This document shows, piece by piece, positions 27,973 to 38,349 of a stretch of DNA of 64,000 bases (position 1 is the first letter of the stretch; the number at the start of each line of letters is the position of its first letter). The notes under the pieces are model-generated. The model was not told the origin of the DNA. It saw nothing but the letters and a program-made list of their open reading frames with translations, and did not search any database. The position numbers were made by a program, and so were the translations under genes. The DNA is taken from positions 186,001 through 250,000 of the forward strand of contig CAVPPH010000004.1 of the NCBI GenBank assembly GCA_963707275.1, given 5' to 3'. The DNA comes from JACKBK01 sp963707275. GTDB lineage: Bacteria; Chloroflexota; Anaerolineae; JAAEKA01.

Positions 27973-28085
27973 CGCATTTCCTAATTTGATCAACTTTTTT
28001 CTACCACGGTGGGACAAGTGTACGAACGCTTGTTCTATCTCTCTCGTCGTCTCGGTGACTTACATTCAGGTGGATAGGCTGGTAC

Positions 28086-28514
28086 ATGTTTTTCGGCAGA
28101 TACGAGCACTCGCTCGACAGCAAAGGGCGTTTGACCCTCCCATCAGAGTACGCTGGCGATCTGGCGGCCGGCGTCGTGCTGACGCGTGGGATGGAAAACT
28201 GCGTCTACCTGTTTCCCAAGGCCGAGTTTCAGCGGATCAGCGGCCGGCTGAGCACGTTGTCGATGACCGACTCGCGTGTGCGCAAGCTGAAGCGCTGGCT
28301 ATTTTCCAACGCGCAGATGACGGAGCCAGACCGCCAGCGGCGTGTTATCGTCCCGCAGCGCCTGCGCGATATCGCCAAAATTTCTGACAAAGTGTTGATC
28401 GCAGGCATGAACTCGTACATCGAACTCTGGCAGCCTGAGGCTTGGGACGAACACGACCTGTTGCTGGAACGGGAAGCCGCCGACGAGGACTTCTTCGCCA
28501 GCTTGGCTATCTGA
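28086..28514 (+). CDS. mraZ: MraZ transcriptional regulator of the division/cell-wall cluster
   Basis: 142-aa protein with two AbrB-like MraZ half-domains. The DNA-binding loops are HSLDSKGRLTLPSEY (about residues 8-22) and EPDRQRRVIVPQRLRDI (about residues 79-95), each with the DxxxR-type motif. MraZ assembles as a ring and represses its own operon through repeated TGGG sites, exactly what lies upstream (27944-27972). Intact, usual length, first gene of the operon as in most bacteria. Confidence 0.96.
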   Translation: MFFGRYEHSLDSKGRLTLPSEYAGDLAAGVVLTRGMENCVYLFPKAEFQRISGRLSTLSMTDSRVRKLKRWLFSNAQMTEPDRQRRVIVPQRLRDIAKISDKVLIAGMNSYIELWQPEAWDEHDLLLEREAADEDFFASLAI

Positions 28515-28581
28515 TCGAACCGCCGAGACCTTGGCGCGGATCGCCCAGCTCGCTGAACGGATATCGACTCTGCGTCACGAC

Positions 28582-29517
28582 ATGACTGCCACACAACATG
28601 TTTCGGTGATGACCCGCGAGGTCATCGACCTGATCGGGCCGAAGCCCGGCGGGCGCTACATTGACGCCACTGCCGGCGGCGGCGGTCATTCGCAGGCGCT
28701 GCTGGAAGCAATGCCGGCATACGGAGACAGCGTCCTCCCAAGTTTACTCAGTTTGGACGCAGATCACAAGGCGGTTGAGCGGGTGCGATCGCGATTGGCT
28801 CTTTTCGGCGACCATGCTGTCGTGGTTCACAGCAATTTCCGCAATCTGCTGGCTGTGGCAGAGGCGCACGAGTTCACGCAGGTCGATGGCATAGTGTTCG
28901 ACCTCGGTTTTTCCAGCGATCAGTTGCACGACGCCGAGCGCGGTTTTTCCATGACGGCCTCAGGAAGCCTGGACATGCGTTTCGACACTGGCCAGGGCCT
29001 GACAGCCGCCGATCTGGTTAACAATCTGGACGAGAAGGATCTTGCCGACGTGATCTACGAGTACGGTGAGGATCGCAAATCGCGGCGCATCGCCCGCTCC
29101 ATCGTGCAGAACCGTCCCATTGGCACGGCGCAAGAGCTGGCCGACCTGATTGCACGCAGCGTGGGCCGCCGCGAGAAGATCCATCCAGCGACACGTACAT
29201 TCCAGGCGCTGCGCATCGCCGTCAACCGCGAGCTGGACAGTCTGAGCGAGGTGCTTCCGCAGGCGGTCTCCCTGTTGCGTCCCGGCGGTCGGCTGGTGGT
29301 GATCTCGTTTCATTCGCTGGAGGATCGCATCGTCAAGCAATTCCTTCAGACCGCAGCGCGTGATTGCATCTGCCCGCCGGAAGCGCTGATCTGCCAGTGT
29401 GATCACAAGGCCAGCGTGCGCATTCTGACTCGCAAGCCGCTACAGGCTTCAGCCGCCGAGGTCGCCGCTAACTCTCGCAGCCGCAGCGCCAAGCTGCGGG
29501 CAGCCGAAAAGCTGTAG
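28582..29517 (+). CDS. rsmH: 16S rRNA (cytosine1402-N4)-methyltransferase
   Basis: SAM-dependent methyltransferase modifying C1402 of 16S rRNA. The SAM-binding motif is YIDATAGGGGHSQAL, followed by FDLGFSSDQLHDAERGFS and RIAVNRELDSL. The end VVISFHSLEDRIVKQF is diagnostic. 311 aa from the ATG at 28582, chosen because the domain (VMTREVIDLI) starts a few residues later; a TTG at 28531 would add 17 residues. Intact, second dcw gene. Confidence 0.95.
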   Translation: MTATQHVSVMTREVIDLIGPKPGGRYIDATAGGGGHSQALLEAMPAYGDSVLPSLLSLDADHKAVERVRSRLALFGDHAVVVHSNFRNLLAVAEAHEFTQVDGIVFDLGFSSDQLHDAERGFSMTASGSLDMRFDTGQGLTAADLVNNLDEKDLADVIYEYGEDRKSRRIARSIVQNRPIGTAQELADLIARSVGRREKIHPATRTFQALRIAVNRELDSLSEVLPQAVSLLRPGGRLVVISFHSLEDRIVKQFLQTAARDCICPPEALICQCDHKASVRILTRKPLQASAAEVAANSRSRSAKLRAAEKL

Positions 29518-29611
29518 CAGCCCGCGTCGTCGGGTGACAGTCACTGGCACCGCAGATTGCCGGTTTTGTCGAGACAGCCCAAGAGACTGCCATCATTCGG
29601 AGCGAACACTC

Positions 29612-30113
29612 ATGATCAAACGAACTCAGCGCCCCCTCGATCCGCCCACGGTTTCAGCGTACCTGGCTGCCTGCCGGGCGTCATGTTGTGATGGTGGTTG
29701 CTATCGTGTTCGCCACACTGGTGGCCTATCTTTACGTGGTGCCAAACAGTGAGATCAGCGCATCGAGCGCAAAAATCAAGCAGCTCAAGGCTGAGGTGGC
29801 GGCGCTGGAGCGCGAGAACGCCTCTCTGCTGGGCGACATCGCAGTCTTTTCAGACATGAGAATCCTTGAGCAGCGGGCGACGCAGCTTGGTATGGCGCCG
29901 GCCCGGGGCGCTGTCTACCTGAAGCTGCCGGCTGCCAATCTGACAGATGCCGGCGCGCCGGCGCTCACCACTGAGCCGCCGGCGCTCGATGAAGTCCCGT
30001 TGTCACCGGCCGAGTATGTACGCCAGCTCGACCTGAAGTCTGTGGCCCAGCAGCTACGGGAGAGCATGGTGGGCGCGGTTGACGGACTGGTTAGCCGGTT
30101 CGAGAATCGCTAG
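29612..30113 (+). CDS. ftsL: FtsL-like cell-division protein (one frameshift)
   Basis: Repaired length is about 166 aa: short cytoplasmic N-terminus (MIKRTQRPLDPP), one transmembrane helix (VVAIVFATLVAYLYVV), then a coiled coil (IKQLKAEVAALERENASLLGDI) and an extended Pro/Ala-rich extracytoplasmic tail. This topology and its place between rsmH and the class B PBP identify FtsL, which with FtsB and FtsQ activates septal synthesis. FtsL sequences are poorly conserved, so the call rests on layout. A single indel near 29680 separates the N-terminus from the helix. Confidence 0.8.
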
Positions 30114-30130
30114 CTGCCTGGGAGCAAGTC

Positions 30131-31873
30131 ATGACAGCCAAGCCATCGCCGCCCCGAATACGTATCGCCGTTGTTGCCGTTGCCCTGCTGCTCGGCTTTC
30201 TGCTGCTGGTGTTCCAGCTCTTCCGCTGGACCTTCTTTGCGCCGGATGAGTACCGGCCTGCCTCGCACCTGCCGGCTGATGTGGCGCATGCAGCCGGCCA
30301 GCCGCGCGGCAATGAGCGTGGTGTGATTGTCGATCAGCACGGCGTGCCGCTGGCCATCGATCGCTATCGATGGGAGGTCTGGGTTGAGCCGAATCTTGTG
30401 CCGCGCGGTACGGAGGTCGAACTGGGCAGCGATCTGGTGCAACTGCTGGGGCCAAGCCTCATCATCTCGCCAGAGGAACTGATGACCACCTTGCGCGAGC
30501 GGGAAGTCCGCGTGGTCACGCTGGCCAAGGAAGCGCCTCAGGAGGCCGGCAGCACTGTGGATTCCTGGCATCGTCTCGACGTCAGCGCCAAGGCGATCCC
30601 GGTGCGCTACTACCCTCAGGGATCGCTGGCTGCGCACCTGCTGGGGTTCGTCAATACCCAGCCGCGCGCCTATTACGGCGTCGAGGAATATTACGACGAC
30701 TATTTGCGCAAGGTGGATCCACCCTTCCTGCGCTCCGATGCCCAGGCGCAAGCGATCTACGACGGGCTGCCGGCCGAATGGCGACAGATGCTGCCTTCCG
30801 CCACCGGGCAGGATCTGGTGCTGACCATCGACCGCCGGGTGCAGCATGCCACCGAACGGGTGCTGGCCGATGCGGTCGAGCGATACCAGGCCGAAGTCGG
30901 GTACGATCATCGTCATGCGACCCAGCGACGGCGCGATCTGGCTATGGCCAGCTGTCCCGACCTATGACGCCAATCAGTATGGCGACCACTGATGCCGATC
31001 TATTGCTCAACCCGGCAGTCGCCGAGCAATACGAGCCAGGCTCCGTCTTCAAGATCGTCACGTTTGCCAGCGGGCTGGATGCCGGGGTCGTCACGCCTGA
31101 GACGATCATGACTGACACGCTGTCCATCGAGATCGGCGACCGGTTGATCTACAACTCGAGCCAGCGAACCTTCGGTGAAGTGACTGTCGAGGAAGCGTTG
31201 GTGCGCTCACTCAACATCCCGACCGCTGAGATCGCGCTGAAGCTCGAAGAGTTCGCGCTTCTACCAGTACGTCCACAGGTTCGGTTTCGGCCAGCTGACC
31301 GAAGTCGATCTGGCCAACGAGAGCCCCGGCACGGTCAAGGTGCCGGGCGACGCGCTGTGGAGCCGCTCGGATCTGGCACCAATTCCTTTGGCCAGGGCTT
31401 GGCTGTGACGCCGCTGCAGATGGCGACCGCGACCTGCGTCATCGCCAACGGCGGCATGTTGGTGCGGCCGCACGTCGTGGACACCATGGTTTTCAAGGGC
31501 AAGGTGCACAAGCCGAAGACCTGCCGATCCGGCGGGTGATCAGCGCCAAGGCTGCCGGTCAGGTGCGGGATATGATGGTCAAGGTGGTCGAGCAGGGATC
31601 TTCGCCGCCCGCGTTCCTGGCTACACCGTCGCCGGTAAGACCGGGACCGCGCAGATTGCGATCGCCGGCGGCTACAGTCTTACCGAGACCATTCATTCCT
31701 TCGTCGGGTTCATGCCTGCAGACGATCCGGTGTTTGTTGCACTGGTCAAGCTGGATATTCCCAAGACGCATCCATGGGCGGACGGAACCGCCGCGCCGAC
31801 CTTTGCCAAACTGGCCAACGAACTGCTGCGCATCTGGCACATTCCGCCGCCACAGGTGGCCCAAAAACCATGA
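30131..31873 (+). CDS. ftsI: Penicillin-binding protein 2/3, FtsI type (several frameshifts)
   Basis: Septal transpeptidase that cross-links peptidoglycan outside the membrane. One N-terminal anchor helix (residues 12-33), a PBP dimerisation-like domain beginning at RGVIVDQHGVPLAID, and a transpeptidase domain with all three catalytic motifs: SVFK (31042-31053, SxxK), SLN in VRSLNIPT, and KTG (31637-31645). Repaired length is about 580 aa. Indels lie near 30900, 30970-30990, 31255, 31375, 31520 and 31605. The stop overlaps murF as ATGA (31870-31873). Confidence 0.92.
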
Positions 31874-33318
31874 AGCTTCGTTTGAGCGACGTTGTCCGTG
31901 CTTTGAGCGGCACGCCCCTGTCTGAGGGCGCTGCCGCTTCTGTGCCTTCTCTGTCAGCGGTTGGAATCGACAGCCGCAACGTGCAGCCGGGTAGTCTGTT
32001 CGTCGCGTTGCCTGGTGAACACACGGACGGCCATCGTTTCGTCGGGCATGCCTTCAGCCGCGGCGCGGCGGCCGCACTGGTCGATCACCCGGTGGACGGG
32101 CCGTGGGCGACGCTGGACCTGCGCCAACCCGGTACGCCGTTGCCGGAGACAATGGACACGCCGCTCTGCTTACTGGTGGACAACACGCTGGACGCCTTGC
32201 AGCAGGTGGCGGCCTGGTGGCGCAACCAGTTCTCCGTGCAGGTCGTCGGCATCACCGGCAGCGTCGGCAAGACGACCACCAAGGAGATCACAGCCGCCGT
32301 CCTGCGCCAGCGCTTCGTGACGCTGAAGAGCCCTGGGAACCTTAACAACGAGATCGGCCTGCCGCTGACACTGCTGCAACTGGACGACAGCCACCAGCGG
32401 GCCGTGCTGGAGATGGGCATGTATGCATTGGGCGAGATCGCCCAGCTCTGCCGTATCGCACAGCCGCGCATCGGGGTGATCACCAACGTCGGCCCGGTGC
32501 ACCTGGAGCGGGTGGGCACCATCGAACGCGTGGCCCAGGCAAAGGCGGAACTGGTTGAGGCGCTGCCTGCCGATGGCGTCGCGCTGCTCAATGCCGATGA
32601 GCCGCTGGTGGCCGCCATGCGCGGGCTGCACCCGGGCGCGGGTGTTTATGTACGGTCTGACAGATGATTGCGATCTCTGGGCCGATGAGATCGTCGGTGA
32701 GGGGATGGATGGCATCCGGTTCCGCTTCCATTACCAGGGCGAGACGGTGCATGTCCAGGTACCGCTGCTGGGCCGTCACAGTGTACACACAGCGCTGCGG
32801 GCCGCGGCGGTGGGCCTGGTTGAGGGTCTGAACTGGGAAGAGATCGTCACCGGCTTGCAGGATGTTGGCGCACAGTTGCGGCTGGTGGTGGTGCGTGGCA
32901 TCAATGGCGCCACCCTGCTGGACGACACCTACAACGCCAGTCCGGCCTCGATGCTGGCTGCGCTCAACTTGCTGGAAGATATGGCGGCCGGCGACGGGCG
33001 GCGCATCGCCGTGCTGGGCGACATGATGGAGCTTGGCAGCCAGGAGGAGGAAGGGCACCGCCTGGTGGGCGCAAGAGCGGCCGACGTGGCCGATTTCCTG
33101 CTGACTGTCGGGCCGCGGTCGCGCTGGACTGCGTATGAAGCGCGGGCCGCCGGTCAGGCGCCCGCCAACGTGCGGGCTGTGGAGACCGCGGCCGAGGCGA
33201 TCGCCGTGCTGCGGTCAGTTATTGGCCCGGGCGACGTGGTGCTGGTTAAGGGATCGCGTGCGGCGCACATGGACGACGTGGTGGCGGCGCTGGCCGAGCC
33301 GGGGCGCAAGAGGTCTAG
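31870..33318 (+). CDS. murF: UDP-N-acetylmuramoyl-tripeptide--D-alanyl-D-alanine ligase (frameshifted)
   Basis: Cytoplasmic Mur ligase adding D-Ala-D-Ala to the UDP-MurNAc-tripeptide. ATP loop GITGSVGKTTTKEI (about residues 130-143), Mur-ligase centre NLNNEIGLPLTLLQL, and C-terminal LDDTYNASPASM typical of MurF. One indel near 32645 changes frame. A second in the GGGG run at 33300-33304 hides the stop: adding one G yields ...EPGAQEV then TAG at 33316-33318. Without that repair the frame runs straight into mraY, which would be a false fusion. Repaired length is about 482 aa. No murE precedes it. Confidence 0.92.
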
Positions 33319-33322
33319 CGCG

Positions 33323-34328
33323 ATGGCCTATCCGCTGACATTGGGCGCCATCACCTTCTTTCTGGCCGTCATCTGGGGCCGGCCGCTGATCAACTGGCTG
33401 ATCCGCAACGAGATGGGTAAGAAGATCCGCGTCGAGGAGCCGGGATTGCACCAGATGAAGATGGGCACGCCCACCATGGGCGGCCTGATGGTGATCCTGC
33501 CCGTGATCATCATCACCGGCCTGCTGAACTTCGCCAACCTGCTGGGCTTCAACCTGATTGGCCAGTCTGTGCTGGTGCCCATGGGCACGCTGGTCGCCTT
33601 CGGCATCCTCGGCCTTATCGACGACCTGGAAGGCATCCGCGGCAGCCGGGTTGTCGGCGAGGGCATCATGGCGCGTACCAAGGCGTCCTGGCAGGTCATC
33701 TTTGCGCTGGTGATCGCGGTGCTGCTCTATCTCGGACCGACGGAACTGCGCAGCGTCGCCGATTCCGGGCGTTGCCGAGAAGATCAACATCGGCTTTCTC
33801 TACATCGGCGTGGCAGCGTTTCTGATCGTCGGCTTTTCCAACGCGGTCAACCTGACCGACGGCCTGGACGGCCTGGCCGGCTCATTGGCAGCGGTTGCCT
33901 ATGCCTGTTACGGCGTAATCGCCTATCTTCAGGGACAGGTCTGGCTGGCAGCTTTTTGCTTCACCATGGTCGGCGCGTTGCTGGCCTTTCTCTGGTTCAA
34001 CGCCCATCCGGCCGAGCTATTCATGGGCGACGTCGGCGCGCTGGCCATCGGCGCAACGCTGGCAGTGGTCGCTCTGATGACCGGCCAGTGGTTGTTGCTG
34101 CCCATCGTCGGTGCGATGTTCGTGGCCGAGGCGCTGTCGGTGACGATGCAGGTCAGTTGGTTCAAGTTTACCAAGCGACGCTACGGTGAGGGTCGGCGCA
34201 TCTTCAAGATGAGCCCGTTGCACTACCACTTTGAGTTGAAGGGCTGGAGCGAGACGCAGGTCATGCAACGCTTTTTCCTCTGCGGCATCCTGGCCGGCAT
34301 GCTCGGCATCGCGCTGGCGCTGATCTAG
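33323..34328 (+). CDS. mraY: Phospho-N-acetylmuramoyl-pentapeptide transferase (one frameshift)
   Basis: Polytopic membrane enzyme that makes lipid I by transferring phospho-MurNAc-pentapeptide to undecaprenyl phosphate. Motifs: KMGTPTMGGLM near the N-terminus, NAVNLTDGLDGLAG, ELFMGDVGALAIG, and SPLHYHFELKGW near the end, with LHYHFE replacing the usual H-H-H-F-E. About 335 aa with ten hydrophobic segments. An extra G near 33767 (GCC-G-ATTCCG) breaks it between VA and IPGVAEKINIG. ATG 4 nt after the inferred murF stop. Confidence 0.93.
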
Positions 34329-34330
34329 CC

Positions 34331-35847
34331 ATGGAAAGCTTCGTCGGCAGCAAGGTCGTGATCCTTGGGCTGGCCCGCCAGGGCATTGCTGCCGCCCGCT
34401 TCTTCATGCAGCAGGGCGCACAGGTGACCATCAGCGACGCGGCGCCGACTGAGCGGCTGGCCGAACCGCTGGCGCAACTGGCAGCGGCGTTGCGGTATGA
34501 CGGTTACGGCATCGACGACGTCGAATTGGCGCTGGGCGGCCATCCCCTGAGCCTGCTGGACAGCTGCGACCTGCTCTGTCTGAGCGGCGGCGTGCCGCCC
34601 CAGATACCGCTGGTGCAGGCGGCGTTGGCCCACGGCATGTCGCTGACCAACGACACGATCCTGACGCTGGAACGCAGCCCGGCACCCACGGTCGGCATCA
34701 CCGGCTCCAGCGGCAAGACGACGACCACCACGCTGGTCGGGCTGATGCTGTCAGCGTCAGGTCTGGCCACACAGGTCAGCAATGGTTTCGCAACCGCCCG
34801 TAGCGGGCCGCAGCCGCACGTCTGGGTCGGCGGCAACATCGGCCAGCCGCTGATCGACAAACTGGCGCAGATCGACGCCCGCGACTGGCTGGTGCTGGAG
34901 CTTTCCAGCTTTCAGCTTGAACTGTTCGACGACGCGGCCGGCGGTCGGTCGCTCAGTCCGCAGATAGCAGCGATTTTGAACGTGACACCGAACCACCTGG
35001 ATCGACACCCTTCCATGAGCCAGTACGCTGCCTGCAAGGCCAACATCCTGCGCTGGCAGCGGCCCGGCGACGCGGCTGTGCTCGGTGCGGACGACGCGCT
35101 GACCGGCGGCTGGCTGCGTGGCGGTGCAGTCGAACGTGGCGGCCGGCGCTGGTCAGCCAGCCGTCAGCTTCCCCATCGCTTCGCGGTTGCTGGGATTCGG
35201 GCTGGGCGAGCCAGTCGGCGAGGGCTGCTGGCTGCGTGACGAGACGCTGGTGCTGCGGCTGGATGGCGCTGAACAGCGGATTGTCGCGGCACAAGATGTA
35301 ACGCTGCGTGGCCGGCACAATCTGCTCAACGTCGCCGCAGCTTGTGCGATTTCTGCGCTGGCCGGCGTTTCCGTGGATGCGATGGCACAGGTGGCGCGGA
35401 CGTTCGCGGGCGTGCCGCACCGCCTGGAACTGGTGCGCACGCTCAACGACGTGCGCTGGTACAACGACTCGATTGCCACCGCTCCGGAACGGGCCGCGGC
35501 GGCGCTGCACAGCTTTAGTGAGCCGATTGTGCTGCTGGCCGGCGGACGCGGACAAGAAGCTGCCCTGGGATGAATTTGCCCGGCTGGCGCACCAGCGTGT
35601 GCGGGTGCTGGTGACCTTCGGCGAGGCGGCTGATCTGATCGAGCGGGCAGTAGCCGCCAACGCGCCGGCCGATGCCCGGTTGATCATGATCCACACGGAT
35701 GATCTGGCGGACGCCGTTCAAGCGGCAGCTGGCGCGGCGCAGCCAGGCGATGTGGTGCTGCTGTCGCCGGGCGGCACAAGCTACGATGCGTATCGCGATT
35801 TCGAAGCCAGGGGCGAGCATTTCCGCTTGCTGGTGGCTGACCTGTAG
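34331..35847 (+). CDS. murD: UDP-N-acetylmuramoylalanine--D-glutamate ligase (two frameshifts)
   Basis: Cytoplasmic ligase adding D-Glu to UDP-MurNAc-L-Ala. N-terminal Rossmann-like domain (VVILGLARQGIAAARFF), P-loop GITGSSGKTTTTTL (about residues 121-134), ELSSFQLE and NVTPNHLDRH in the central domain, then VPHRLELV and WYNDSIATAPERA in the C-terminal domain. Repaired length is about 505 aa, slightly longer than average. Indels lie near 35110-35140 and at 35548, where an extra C separates the glycine-rich loop from ADKKLPWDE. Stop 9 nt before ftsW. Confidence 0.93.
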
Positions 35848-35856
35848 GACTTTGCC

Positions 35857-37323
35857 ATGCCGACGACAACGCGCTCAACAACTTCATCGAAGCAACCTCG
35901 CCGGCGCGCCGGGCCGTCGCCCGTTCGCTATGACTTCGTGCTGGTGATGATCGTCGCCACCCTGATCGGTCTGGGAATGGTGATGATCTTCAGCGCGAGC
36001 TATGTTCAGGCCAACAGCATCTATGGCAAATCGACCTTCTACTTCCTGCGCCAGCTACAATGGCTTGTCGTCTCAGTGATCGTCATGATCGCGGCGGCGC
36101 TGATCGATTTTCGCATCCTCAAGCGGTTGGCGCTGCTGATGATGGCCGTGACGGTGTTGATGTTGATCGCTGTGTTGCTGTTCGGCGACAAGAACCTCGG
36201 CTCGCGGCGCCACCTGTTCGGCACGTCAGTGCAGCCAAGTGAGATCGCCAAGCTGACGATCATCATCTACGTCGCCTACTGGCTGAGCTCCAAGGGCAGC
36301 CGGCTGCGCGAGGTATCGGTCGGACTGGTGCCATTCTCGGTTCTATTGTCGCTTGTTGCGCTGCTGATTATCCTGCAACCCGACTTCGATACCACCGGGC
36401 TGATCGTGTTGACCGGTCTCATCATGTTTTTCATCGCCGGCGCGGATCTGAAACAGCTTGGCATTGCTGCCGTTGTCGCGTCCATCACCCTGGTGGTGGT
36501 CGTGACCCAGATCGACTACGCGTCGGTGCGCATCAATGAGTTCATCCAGTTCTTGAAGGACCCCGCCACCGGCGGCGATCAACTGACCGCCAGCCTGCGG
36601 GCGCTGGCCAACGGCGGCGTGTTGGGCGCGGGGCTGGGCGACGGCACGACCATCATTCTGCTGCCGTTCACCGACAGCATATTTGCCGTCATCGGCGAGG
36701 AGCTGGGATTGGTGGGCACGCTGGGCGTTGTGGCGCTCTTCATGGCATTCGCCTACCGCGGTCTGCGCATCGCATTGCGGTCCAACGACAGCTTCGGTCT
36801 GATTCTGGGCTGCGGCATCACCGGCTGGATCGCGTTGCAGGCGTTCATCAACATCGCAGTCAACACCGCAACCTTGCCGTTCAGCGGACTGACCTTGCCC
36901 TTTGTGAGCTACGGCGGCTCGTCGCTGGTGGCCTGCATGGCCGGCGTCGGCGTACTTCTGAGCATCTCACGTTACAGCACGCAAGCTGCTGCATCGCCGG
37001 CGCGTGCAGCGGCCGTGCAGCCAACCAACGGAGCAACCTATGCGACTTCTGGTCTCTGGTGGCGGAACTGGCGGGCACGTCTACCCGGTGCTGGCCGTGC
37101 TCGACGTGCTGCGGCCAGCCGCCCAACCACACGAAACAGCCGCGGATACGCCGGCGGCAGCGGCAGCTACAGCGTCAAAGCCAGCAGTACGCCACGAACA
37201 GCCGCCCTCAGCCGGCGAGTCACCCGGACAAAGCGCACCCTCGCCCGGCGCACCGGAACTGGCCGCAAGCCAGCCAAATCCGCCAGCAGCAGCGGGACCC
37301 GCCGGGTTCCGCGCCGGCGATGA
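35857..37323 (+). CDS. ftsW: FtsW/RodA-type lipid II polymerase (SEDS) with a basic C-terminal tail overlapping murG
   Basis: SEDS-family glycosyltransferase that polymerises glycan strands at the septum with FtsI. Ten transmembrane segments with signatures FSASYV near the first helix, IVLLPFTDSIFAVIGEELG-like text (IILLPFTDSIFAVIGEE) and LPFVSYGGSSLVACM near the end. The catalytic Asp lies in QPDFDTTGLI. The SEDS core ends near residue 378 (about 36990), but the frame stays open to a TGA at 37321-37323, adding about 110 Ser/Arg/Lys-rich residues; the last 94 overlap murG. The tail may be real or may reflect an unseen indel; all three frames are open across this GC-rich stretch. No internal frameshift. 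Confidence 0.9.
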   Translation: MPTTTRSTTSSKQPRRRAGPSPVRYDFVLVMIVATLIGLGMVMIFSASYVQANSIYGKSTFYFLRQLQWLVVSVIVMIAAALIDFRILKRLALLMMAVTVLMLIAVLLFGDKNLGSRRHLFGTSVQPSEIAKLTIIIYVAYWLSSKGSRLREVSVGLVPFSVLLSLVALLIILQPDFDTTGLIVLTGLIMFFIAGADLKQLGIAAVVASITLVVVVTQIDYASVRINEFIQFLKDPATGGDQLTASLRALANGGVLGAGLGDGTTIILLPFTDSIFAVIGEELGLVGTLGVVALFMAFAYRGLRIALRSNDSFGLILGCGITGWIALQAFINIAVNTATLPFSGLTLPFVSYGGSSLVACMAGVGVLLSISRYSTQAAASPARAAAVQPTNGATYATSGLWWRNWRARLPGAGRARRAAASRPTTRNSRGYAGGSGSYSVKASSTPRTAALSRRVTRTKRTLARRTGTGRKPAKSASSSGTRRVPRRR

Positions 37324-38347
37324 TGAGGTGCAGGTGATGTACGCAGGTGTGGCAGGCGCTGTGGAAGAGGAACTGGCCGGGCGGGCCGGCATTCCCTTCC
37401 GCGCTATCGACAGCGGCCAGGTACGCGGCGTCGGCCTGGTGCGCGCCGCCAAAGGGCTGATGAAAGCCGGCCGCGGCACGCGTCAGGCAGCCGCGCTGAT
37501 GCGCGATTTTCAACCGGACGTGGTGTTCGTGACGGGCGGCTATGTGGCCGGTCCTGTGGTATGGTCAGCCTGGCGTGCCGGCGTCCCGGTGTTTATCACC
37601 CTGCCTGACCTGGAGCCGGGCGTGGCGATCCGCCGCATGAGCCGCTTTGCCAGCCGGGTCGGCGTGTCGTTTGACGAAGCGGCAGCCTACTTCCCTGGCA
37701 AGGCTGTGGTGACAGGCTACCCGGTGCGACCGGAGATATTGGCGTTGGTTGGCCACAAGGCCGAGGCGCGCGCGGCGCTGAAGCTCGATGCCGACCTGCC
37801 GGCGCTGCTGGTCTTCGGCGGCAGTCGCGGCGCTCGCAGCATCAACCAGGCGCTGGCCGCATCGCTGGCTGACATTCTGCAGCACTGTCAGGTGGTGCAC
37901 GTCAGCGGCACGCTGGACTGGCCCGATGTTGAAGCTCGCGCCGCCTCGATTCCAGAAACGCTGCGCGAGCGTTATCACGCTTACCCGTACTTGCACGACG
38001 AGATGGCGTTGGCGCTGGCAGCGGCCGATCTGGTGGTGGCGCGCGCCGGCGCGTCGACGCTGGGTGAGTTCCCCGCGCTGGGCCTGCCAAGCGTGCTTGT
38101 GCCGTATCCGTACTCTGGCCAGCACCAGGACGTCAATGCCGATTTTCTTGTGGCGCGTGCCGCAGCCGTCAAGATAGCGGACGCGGAGCTGAATGTGAAA
38201 CTGGGTGATGAGGTGATCGCTCTCCTGCAAGACCGGGTGAGGTTGCAAGAAATGAGCACCGCGGCAGCGTCTCTGGCGCGGCCCGATGCCGCGGTGCGGA
38301 TTGCGCAGGAGTTATGGCGTTTAGCTGATCGCGGCGAGGAGAGTTAA
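37040..38347 (+). CDS. murG: UDP-GlcNAc--lipid I GlcNAc transferase with a 70-residue low-complexity insertion
   Basis: GT28 enzyme converting lipid I to lipid II on the inner membrane face. SGGGTGGHVYPVLAV at residues 6-20 is the acceptor-side glycine loop. TGGYVAGPVV, FGGSRGARSINQAL and AGASTLGEFPALGLPSVLVPYP are the remaining diagnostic motifs. Residues about 26-94 are an Ala/Pro/Ser/Gln-rich insertion between helix 1 and strand 2 that standard MurG (about 360 aa) lacks; total is 435 aa. ATG at 37040 preceded by GGAG 6 nt upstream. The insertion (about 37115-37322) coincides with the overlapping ftsW tail, which stops at its end. No frameshift. Confidence 0.92.
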   Translation: MRLLVSGGGTGGHVYPVLAVLDVLRPAAQPHETAADTPAAAAATASKPAVRHEQPPSAGESPGQSAPSPGAPELAASQPNPPAAAGPAGFRAGDDEVQVMYAGVAGAVEEELAGRAGIPFRAIDSGQVRGVGLVRAAKGLMKAGRGTRQAAALMRDFQPDVVFVTGGYVAGPVVWSAWRAGVPVFITLPDLEPGVAIRRMSRFASRVGVSFDEAAAYFPGKAVVTGYPVRPEILALVGHKAEARAALKLDADLPALLVFGGSRGARSINQALAASLADILQHCQVVHVSGTLDWPDVEARAASIPETLRERYHAYPYLHDEMALALAAADLVVARAGASTLGEFPALGLPSVLVPYPYSGQHQDVNADFLVARAAAVKIADAELNVKLGDEVIALLQDRVRLQEMSTAAASLARPDAAVRIAQELWRLADRGEES

Positions 38348-38349
38348 TC

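Noticed and set aside
32555..33780. Apparent MurF-MraY fusion protein
   Set aside because: The continuous frame exists only because a G is missing in a GGGG run near 33302; restoring it gives a normal MurF stop at 33318, 4 nt before the mraY ATG.
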